DNA from: Pseudomonas sp. Irchel s3h14
Lineage (GTDB): Bacteria; Pseudomonadota; Gammaproteobacteria; Pseudomonadales; Pseudomonadaceae
Length of the DNA stretch: 64,000 bases
Assembly (NCBI RefSeq): GCF_900187425.1
Contig: NZ_FYDJ01000015.1
Location: 1 to 64,000 of the forward strand
Reading direction: 5' to 3'
The translations under genes and the position numbers were made by a program. This document shows, piece by piece, positions 58,420 through 64,000 of this stretch; within the stretch, counting starts at the first letter, position 1, and the number at the start of each line of letters is the position of its first letter. Under the pieces are notes generated by a model. That model saw only the letters and a program-made list of their open reading frames with translations. It had not been told where the DNA came from and did no database searches.

Positions 58420-59376
58420 ATGGCGGTGTTGCCAGAACTTGAAGCATTTCTAGAACTCGCCGAGTTCGGCCGGATGACCGGCAAAAGTCGCGCGATGCAT
58501 GAACAGTCGCCGCAACAGGCGCGGATCGATTTCGAAGCGTCGTCGGGGTTTCTCGATGTGCCGCTGGACAGCGTTGCCTGCGCGGACTTCACCATCGCTG
58601 CGCGAGATGGCCACAGCCTGTCGGCAAGGGTGTATCGCGACGGGCAATCGGTCGATGGGCTGCAACCGGTGGTGTTGTATTTTCATGGCGGTGGCTACGT
58701 GGTCGGCAGCCTCGATTCCCATGATGCGCTGTGCCGGCGGCTGGCCTCCCAAGGCGGTTTTGCCTTGTTGACGGTGGATTATCGCCTGGCGCCGGAATGG
58801 CGGTTCCCGACGCCGGTGCAAGATGCCTGCGATGCGGGGAACTGGCTGGTGCGTGAAGGCGCGGCACATGGCCTGGACGCAACGCGGGTGGCCGTGGCCG
58901 GTGACAGCGTGGGCGCGACGCTGGCCACGGTGTTGTCGATCATGGCGGTGTGTGAACCTGAGGAACTGGCGTTGAAACCCAAGGCGCAATTGTTGGTGTA
59001 CCCGGTGACGGATGCGACGACCAAGCGCGCGTCGCATCGGGATTTCGCCGAGGGTTATTTGCTTGAGACGCCGACGCTGGATTGGTTCTATGCGCATTAC
59101 GGGCGCACACCGCAAGACCTGGCGGATTGGCGCTGCTCGCCGTTGCTGGCGGAGGATCTGTCGGGCGTGGCGCCGGCGCTGGTGTACCTGGCCGGGCATG
59201 ATCCGTTGCATGACGAAGGGCTGGCGTATGCGGATCGGCTGCGAGTGGCGGGGAATGAGGTGACGTTGCTGGAACAGCCTGGGATGACCCATGACTTTTT
59301 GCGCATGGCGGGGTTGTTGGGGGAAGTGGAAGGGATTCATGCGGAAGTGGCGGGGTGGGTGCGTTCGCGGGTGTGA
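58420..59376 (+). CDS. Alpha/beta hydrolase of the hormone-sensitive lipase family
   Basis: The esterase has 318 residues. HGGGYVVG is the oxyanion-hole motif, GDSVGATLA holds the nucleophile Ser, and AGHDPLHDEG and MTHDFLRM carry the Asp and His. The start at 58420 has AAGGA upstream; a longer frame would run through a REP. It lies just downstream of the pyoverdine NRPS in the same direction. A role in pyoverdine processing is possible by position only, and a REP separates the two genes. Confidence 0.85.
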   Translation: MAVLPELEAFLELAEFGRMTGKSRAMHEQSPQQARIDFEASSGFLDVPLDSVACADFTIAARDGHSLSARVYRDGQSVDGLQPVVLYFHGGGYVVGSLDSHDALCRRLASQGGFALLTVDYRLAPEWRFPTPVQDACDAGNWLVREGAAHGLDATRVAVAGDSVGATLATVLSIMAVCEPEELALKPKAQLLVYPVTDATTKRASHRDFAEGYLLETPTLDWFYAHYGRTPQDLADWRCSPLLAEDLSGVAPALVYLAGHDPLHDEGLAYADRLRVAGNEVTLLEQPGMTHDFLRMAGLLGEVEGIHAEVAGWVRSRV

Positions 59377-59378
59377 AT

Positions 59379-59490
59379 GATCGTTCCCACGCTCCGCGTG
59401 GGAATGCCGCCAGGGACGCTCCGCGTTCCGCTTCGGGATGTGACGCAGAGCGTCACGGGATGCATTCCCACGCAGAGCGTGGGAACGATC
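59379..59490. repeat. Palindromic repeat, GATCGTTCCCACGC type
   Basis: Full-length element with nested palindromes, nearly the same as that at 18206, beginning three bases after the hydrolase stop. It may also act as transcription end. Confidence 0.85.
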
Positions 59491-59639
59491 AATAGCGCGT
59501 GTTTAATTCCCCGCAAGGTTACTTCCTGAAAGCTACAACGCCTTGCGTCGTTGCCTACAGGTACGCCAGAATCCGCCGGCTTGTGCGCCTTGAGCCTGGG
59601 TCTTATCGTTTCCCGGTCGCTGGAAATCAGTGTCCGGAT

Positions 59640-59818
59640 TTGACCGTCCGAGTCAATCAAGGCGTGCACATGCCCAAGAGAAGTTCAGGCTTTTTGCGGT
59701 GGCTGTGCGGGGGACACCTCCGGGTGTGCCGGATACCTTGATTTCCGGTCGGTCAACCCGCGTACAGCTGCCACCTTATTCGTTTGACCGCGGACGGTCG
59801 CAGCTCCACTAATCAAGG
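59640..59818 (+). promoter_or_regulatory. Candidate switching RNA leader of the DUF6124-like gene
   Basis: Two strings, TTGACCG and AATCAAGG, occur in this order at 59640-59646/59655-59662 and again at 59784-59790/59811-59818. Their complements CCTTGATT (59736-59743) and CGGTCAA (59750-59756) lie between. The middle can pair with either flank in a fully nested way, and the downstream pairing covers the AAGGAG of the gene at 59828. A small hairpin ACACC-TCCG-GGTGT (59714-59727) lies in the upstream loop. The rest of the 337-base gap (59491-59827) holds further short stems such as CAACG/CGTTG (59536-59553). Confidence 0.7.
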
Positions 59819-59827
59819 AGCACCACT

Positions 59828-60067
59828 ATGTTCAAAGCCACGCCACGCACACCCAGCACCATGTTCATCGTCAATCCAGAGCTCGATACCGAAACCCTGC
59901 TGGCCCATGCGTGCGAATCGCTGGCCTCGGCCAATGTCATGACCATGGATCTGGCGGATCATATGGACGGGCCGAGTCGCAACTCCCTGCTGGGCATTGC
60001 GCAAGTCATCATGCTGGGGGAGCTGGCGGTGAACCGGGCACTGGATCAGCTCGACCCACCGGCTTAA
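59828..60067 (+). CDS. Small DUF6124-like protein
   Basis: The protein has 79 residues. It starts MFKATPRTPSTMFIVNPELD and is then all helical (TETLLAHACESLASANVMTMDLAD, then LLGIAQVIMLGELAVNRALDQL). This pattern resembles the short MFKATPNPP proteins of unknown function that many Pseudomonas genomes carry in several copies (DUF6124). AAGGAG is well placed nine bases before the ATG and is the target of the leader pairing described. It is bounded by palindromic repeats on both sides. Confidence 0.75.
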   Translation: MFKATPRTPSTMFIVNPELDTETLLAHACESLASANVMTMDLADHMDGPSRNSLLGIAQVIMLGELAVNRALDQLDPPA

Positions 60068-60078
60068 CCGAGCTAACT

Positions 60079-60191
60079 GATCGTTCCCACGCTCTGCGTG
60101 GGAATGCCTCAAGGGACGCTCTGCGTTCCAGCTCTGGAAAGGGACGCGGAGCGTCCCGGGCTGCATTCCCACGCGGAGCGTGGGAACGATC
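60079..60191. repeat. Palindromic repeat, GATCGTTCCCACGC type
   Basis: Another full-length element, 11 bases after the small gene, between it and the convergent receptor gene. Confidence 0.85.
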
Positions 60192-60202
60192 AATCAGCCA
60201 TA

Positions 60203-60236
60203 AAAAATGCCCGTATCTCGCGATACGGGCATTTTT
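60203..60236. terminator. Bidirectional terminator
   Basis: AAAATGCCCGTATC and GATACGGGCATTTT form a long stem with A and T runs on the two sides. It would end both the small gene and the receptor gene. Confidence 0.9.
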
Positions 60237-60253
60237 CATTTCAGCTCAGCCAC

Positions 60254-62731
60254 TCAGAAATCATACTTCGCGGTGAGCTGCAGGTTGCGTGGCTCGCCGT
60301 AGAACGTGGTGCCGAAGTTGCCCAGGCCCGTTTGGTACTTCTTGTCGAAGATGTTGTAGGCATTGGCGGTGAAGCTCAGGTGTTCGTCGTACTGATAACG
60401 GGTCATCAGGTCCACGAGGGTGTAGCCACCTTGCTTGAGCATGGTGCTGCCGCCCTCGCCACCGCCCACGTTGGGGCTGTAGCTCTGGCCGTAAAAAGCG
60501 CTCTGCCAGCTGATGCCGCCACCGACGGTGAACTGGTCCAGCGCGCCGGGCAGACGGTAGGTGGTGAACGTACGAATCACGTGTTCCGGTTTGCTGGTGG
60601 CCAGCGGGAAACCGAAGATGCGTTGTTCGTCCTTGTCACGAGTGCGGGCGTAGGTGTAGCCGGCAGACACGTTCCAGTCCTGAGCCAGTTCGCCGGCCAG
60701 TTCCAGTTCCACACCATTGGTGGTGGCGCCGTCGGTGGCTTTGAAAATGCCGTCGCCGGTATTCAAATCGGTGCCGACCGATTGAGCGACGTTGTCCTGC
60801 TCAATGCGGAAGAAGGCCAGGCTGGCGTTCAGTTTTCCTTCGAAGTAGGCCGCTTTCAGACCGGTTTCGTAGCTGTCGCCTTCGACCGGTGCCAGGGTCG
60901 AACCGTTGATGTCCTTGTTGATCTGAGGTTGGTAGATCTTGGTGTAGCTGCCGTAGACCGAGTAGGTATCGTTCAGGTCATAGACCACACCGGCGTAAGG
61001 CGTGACAACGCCATGTTCCTTGTAGCTGGCGTGAGTGTCGGTGAGGGTGCCGCCCGGATAGTACGAGTAGTCCTCGTTGTACTTGAAGGTGCTCAGACGG
61101 CTGCCGAGGATGAACGACAGGTCGTCGGTCGGACGCAAGCGCGTGGCCAGGTAAAGACCGTTCTGGCTCTGGGTGCGTTCGTACTTGCCGTTTTTCGGGA
61201 AGTCCTGTTTCGCCAGGCTACCGTTCCAGTCATAGATGCTGCCCGGCACCAGTTCGAAGGCGCTGGTGTCGTACGTTGAACCGGTCTGGCGCGAGTGGGA
61301 CGCCATGAAGCCGGCCACCAGTTCGTGCTCGCGACCGCCCAGGGTGAACGGTCCGGAGACGTTCACGTCAGCCGTGTTCTGCACGCGATGACCTTCCCAG
61401 CGACCCCAGTAAAGGAAATTGCCTTCGCCTGTGGCGCGGTCCGCAGAACCCCCGCTGGCCGAGGCCAGTTGGGTATCGTGATCGGTGGTTTTCTGGTCGA
61501 AGCTGGCCTTGAACTTCCAGTCATTGGCCAGTGCCTGTTCCAGCGACGAGAAGTAGGTGACGCTGTCGAAATCACGACGGCTCCAGTCGGCGCCGGGGTT
61601 GAAACTGCGAGAGAAGTCGGTACGGCCGCCGTCGGTGAAGTACGGCGCGTTACCGGTCCAGGAGCTGCCGCGCGGGGTGGCACTGGACTTGTCGACGCCG
61701 AGGGTCAGCAGGGTGTCGTCGGTCAGGTCGGCTTCGAGGATGCCGTAGAACAGGTCTTTCTTCTGGCTGTAGTGGTCGATGTACGAATCTTTATCCTGGA
61801 GGGCGCCGACGAAGCGGCCGCGCACGCTGCCGGAATCGTTCAGCGAACCGGAGATGTCGCCTTCGGTGCGGTAGTTGTCCCAGTAACCGGCGGTGGCGCT
61901 GACCGACGCTTTGAAGTCCTTGGTCGGCTTCTTGCGCACCAGGTTGACGGTGGCGGACGGGTCGCCCGAGCCGGTCATCAGGCCGGTAGCGCCTTTGATC
62001 ACTTCGACGCGATCGAGGCTGGCGGCGTCGTCGCTGTTGTTGGGGTTCTCACCGTAAACGCCGTCGTACGGGAGGTTGATGCCATCGTACTGGTAGTTGG
62101 TGATGGCGAAGCCACGGGCCGAAAACTCGGTACGGTCACTGTCGTACTTCTGCGCCGTGACGCCGGGGGTGTTGCGCAATACGTCGCCGACGCTGGTTGC
62201 GCCGCGATCATCCATTTGCTGACGCGTCACCACGGTCACCGATTGCGGCGTTTCACGCAGGGTCAGTGGCAGCTTGGTCGCGGTGGTGGTGGCGCCGGTG
62301 GTGTAGGAACCGGTGTCCTCAGTGGTCAGGCCCAGGGCCTGGCCGGAAATGGTGGTTGCGCCCAGTTGCAGGCTCGAGCCGCCGCCGGACACCAGGGTGA
62401 CGCTGTTGCCGTTGATCTGGAACGAGATGCCGGTGCCTTGCAGTAGGGCCTTCAGGGCATCGGACGGTTCCAGGGAACCAGACACTGCGCGGGACTTGAT
62501 CCCTGCAACCTGATCCGGGCTGTAGAGGATTTGCAGATTGGTCTGCATGCCCAACTGGGTCAGCGCGTTGGAAAGCGGCTGGACTGCAATGTTCACTTTC
62601 ACAGGTGCAGCATTGGCCATCGAGCTCCCCAGCAAGGCGGCGGTCAGCAGTACGCTAGTGAACAGGGTGCGATGCAAAGTCGGGCGCTGTACGGCCAGCG
62701 CGAGAGGTGTGCGGCGTGTTTGAGGTCGCAT
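60254..62731 (-). CDS. fpvA: TonB-dependent ferripyoverdine receptor
   Basis: This outer-membrane receptor has 825 residues. The signal peptide ends near SSMANA (about residue 42). An N-terminal signalling (STN) domain follows (VNIAVQPLSNALTQLGMQTNLQILYS, to about 115), which links ligand binding to a sigma regulator/anti-sigma pair as in FpvA. Then come the plug (RETPQSVTVVTRQQMDDRGATSVGDVLRNTPGV) and a 22-strand-type barrel ending in the usual aromatic residue (KYDF). The place between the side-chain NRPS genes and pvdE matches P. fluorescens pyoverdine loci. A Fur-like site lies in its promoter region. Confidence 0.92.
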   Translation of the reverse strand: MRPQTRRTPLALAVQRPTLHRTLFTSVLLTAALLGSSMANAAPVKVNIAVQPLSNALTQLGMQTNLQILYSPDQVAGIKSRAVSGSLEPSDALKALLQGTGISFQINGNSVTLVSGGGSSLQLGATTISGQALGLTTEDTGSYTTGATTTATKLPLTLRETPQSVTVVTRQQMDDRGATSVGDVLRNTPGVTAQKYDSDRTEFSARGFAITNYQYDGINLPYDGVYGENPNNSDDAASLDRVEVIKGATGLMTGSGDPSATVNLVRKKPTKDFKASVSATAGYWDNYRTEGDISGSLNDSGSVRGRFVGALQDKDSYIDHYSQKKDLFYGILEADLTDDTLLTLGVDKSSATPRGSSWTGNAPYFTDGGRTDFSRSFNPGADWSRRDFDSVTYFSSLEQALANDWKFKASFDQKTTDHDTQLASASGGSADRATGEGNFLYWGRWEGHRVQNTADVNVSGPFTLGGREHELVAGFMASHSRQTGSTYDTSAFELVPGSIYDWNGSLAKQDFPKNGKYERTQSQNGLYLATRLRPTDDLSFILGSRLSTFKYNEDYSYYPGGTLTDTHASYKEHGVVTPYAGVVYDLNDTYSVYGSYTKIYQPQINKDINGSTLAPVEGDSYETGLKAAYFEGKLNASLAFFRIEQDNVAQSVGTDLNTGDGIFKATDGATTNGVELELAGELAQDWNVSAGYTYARTRDKDEQRIFGFPLATSKPEHVIRTFTTYRLPGALDQFTVGGGISWQSAFYGQSYSPNVGGGEGGSTMLKQGGYTLVDLMTRYQYDEHLSFTANAYNIFDKKYQTGLGNFGTTFYGEPRNLQLTAKYDF

Positions 62732-62772
62732 TACTTACCTGAGCTCCTGAAAAAGTGTTGTGCAGAGTTTTT

Positions 62773-62791
62773 GCTAATAGGAATGATTATT
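62773..62791. promoter_or_regulatory. Fur box upstream of fpvA
   Basis: GCTAATAGGAATGATTATT matches 13 of 19 positions of the Fur consensus GATAATGATAATCATTATC, and lies within a CTAATA...TATTAG inverted repeat (62774-62793). It is 41 bases before the receptor start codon. Confidence 0.65.
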
Positions 62792-62871
62792 AGACGCAGC
62801 ACGAACGTAAAACCGGAAAGAAACCGGGAAAATAAATATCCGAAGGGTGGAACAAGTGGGAACGCCCGTAC

Positions 62872-62942
62872 TTGTAGGAGCACGGCTTGCCGGCGATGGC
62901 GTCCTCAAAATTGCCATCGCCGGCAAGCCGTGCTCCTACAGA
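62872..62942. repeat. REP pair, GTAGGAGC type
   Basis: TTGTAGGAGCACGGCTTGCC and its complement face each other across a 14-base spacer. It separates pvdE from fpvA. Confidence 0.85.
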
Positions 62943-62951
62943 GGCGTTTAT

Positions 62952-64000
62952 TCAGGCGGGGGCCAGCTCGGTGACGACCCGTCCGTTTTCCATGCGCACC
63001 AGTTGATCCGCCACGTCGAAGTAACGGTCATCGTGGGAGATCACGATGATGGTCTTGCCCAGGCGTTTAAGGTCCGGCAGCAGCTCGGTGTAGAAAATCC
63101 GGCGGAAGGTTGGGTCTTGGTCGGCCGCCCATTCATCGAACACCAGCACCGGACGTTCCTCCAGCCAGGCATTGACCAGGGCCAGGCGCTTGCGCTGGCC
63201 GGTGGAGAGATCGGTGGTGGTGAAGTTGCCGTCCTTGACGCTGACCTTGTGCGCGATCTCCAGCCGTTGCAGGTATTTGTTGGCGTCTTCGGGGATGTGC
63301 GTATCGCCCTGGACCACGTCATCGAACAGGTAGTAGTCGGCAAAAATCGTGGTGAACAACTGGCGATAGTCATCGCGATTCTGCGCGTCGATCGCCTCGC
63401 CATTGACGCGGATTTCGCCCTGTTGAGGTGTGTACAGACCCAGCAGTAGCTTGATCAGGGTGGTCTTGCCGCAACCGTTCTCGCCGACAATAAAGGTGAT
63501 GTCGCCTTGCTTGATCGTCAGGTTCACCGGCCCTAGCTGGAAAGGGGCAGCGCCTTCGGCCGCCGGGAAGCTGAAACGAACATCGGCCAGTTTCAGTTCG
63601 TGAACCGCTTGCTTGACGTTGCCTTTATCGCTGAGCAGCAGATGAGGTTCCGGGGTGGAAAACTGCTCCGACAGTTCGGCGATGCGGCGGAAAGCGATCT
63701 GCGCGCGGCTGACGATCGGCAAGGTGCTGATCAAATGCTCCAGCGGGCCTTTCATATAAAGCAGCACCAGCACGAAGCCGCTCATCACGGTTTTATCGGC
63801 ACTCGGCCAAAAGGTTTGCAGCGCGAGGGCCAGGCCGATGACCACGAAGAACAGCATCGAGCCGAAGGTCTTGGCGATCACGAAAGTGTTGATCGAACGC
63901 ACCTGGGTGTTGCAGATGAACTCGGCCGTGGCCTTGATGCCCGAGACGAACATGCGCTGGCGGCGTGGGCGATGAATGCGCAGTTCCTTGGCGCCTTCGG
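62952..64000 (-). CDS. pvdE: PvdE-type ABC exporter, C-terminal part
   Basis: The frame stays open to the window edge, so the N-terminal membrane domain is mostly outside; about 349 residues are visible. The visible part holds the last membrane segments (TFGSMLFFVVIGLALALQTFW) and a complete ATPase: Walker A GENGCGKTT, signature LSTGQRKRL, Walker B VLVFDEWAADQDP and a switch ISHDDRY. The LSTGQ signature and DEWAADQDP form are typical of the PvdE/SyrD cyclic-peptide exporter group. PvdE moves the pyoverdine precursor into the periplasm. It runs in the same direction as fpvA. Confidence 0.93.
   Translation of the reverse strand, partial: EGAKELRIHRPRRQRMFVSGIKATAEFICNTQVRSINTFVIAKTFGSMLFFVVIGLALALQTFWPSADKTVMSGFVLVLLYMKGPLEHLISTLPIVSRAQIAFRRIAELSEQFSTPEPHLLLSDKGNVKQAVHELKLADVRFSFPAAEGAAPFQLGPVNLTIKQGDITFIVGENGCGKTTLIKLLLGLYTPQQGEIRVNGEAIDAQNRDDYRQLFTTIFADYYLFDDVVQGDTHIPEDANKYLQRLEIAHKVSVKDGNFTTTDLSTGQRKRLALVNAWLEERPVLVFDEWAADQDPTFRRIFYTELLPDLKRLGKTIIVISHDDRYFDVADQLVRMENGRVVTELAPA

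Noticed and set aside
59499..59741. An 80-codon plus-strand frame across the leader of the DUF6124-like gene
   Set aside because: It has no Shine-Dalgarno, Arg/Cys-rich translation, and overlaps the paired RNA blocks. Its stop lies in the CCTTGATT block, so a regulatory uORF is not excluded, but there is no coding evidence.

Overview
The window reads as chromosomal DNA of a fluorescent Pseudomonas, most likely of the P. fluorescens group. The reasons are GC-rich coding DNA, many REP-type palindromes of the two kinds common in that group, tandem Rsm-type sRNA genes, a CTQ amine dehydrogenase locus and a pyoverdine locus (two giant NRPSs, FpvA-like receptor, PvdE-like exporter). Coordinates and domain calls come from reading the sequence; no database search was run.

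Layout. 1-128 is the 3' end of a 5S rRNA and its terminator. 195-3283 carries a luciferase-like monooxygenase and a stand-alone PBP2. 3296-11195 is a LysR-headed catabolic cluster: two MHS transporters, class II aldolase, 2-hydroxyacid dehydrogenase, RidA, RraA-like protein and an M20 carbamoylase-type amidohydrolase. 11348-12373 is an acetylpolyamine amidohydrolase/HDAC-family enzyme.

12622-25683 is a complete quinohemoprotein amine dehydrogenase (QHNDH, qhp/pea) system in three transcription units. (i) A sigma-54 activator is fused by overlaps to the ABC exporter (qhpF), leader protease (qhpE) and flavin monooxygenase (qhpG). (ii) A divergent aldehyde dehydrogenase has a perfect -24/-12 promoter. 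(iii) The structural operon is qhpA-qhpD-qhpC-qhpB. Units (ii) and (iii) share a 17-bp palindrome that is probably the activator site, and unit (iii) also has a perfect IHF site. Together the genes make, cross-link, export and use a CTQ enzyme that oxidises primary amines, and then oxidise the aldehyde formed.

25834-34351 is a mixed block: LprI-like protein, ADP-ribosylglycohydrolase, SRPBCC protein, two tandem GGA-hairpin sRNAs (RsmX-like), isonitrile hydratase divergent from a GlxA-type regulator, an unknown protein, a GH15 enzyme and an MFS transporter.

34521-64000 is the pyoverdine side-chain region. It holds a type II thioesterase, two three-module NRPSs (A-domain codes read approximately D-Ala, Lys, Thr, D-Ser, hydroxyornithine type, hydroxyornithine), an HSL-type hydrolase, a small DUF6124-like gene behind a leader with two mutually exclusive foldings, the TonB receptor and the start-truncated PvdE exporter. 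Fur-like and PvdS-like sites lie upstream of the thioesterase, the first NRPS and the receptor.

The most notable observations are the bistable leader at 59640-59818, the UAS-IHF-sigma54 architecture of the amine dehydrogenase regulon, the tandem Rsm sRNAs, a REP sequence read in frame inside an NRPS adenylation domain, and a missing epimerase between NRPS modules 5 and 6.
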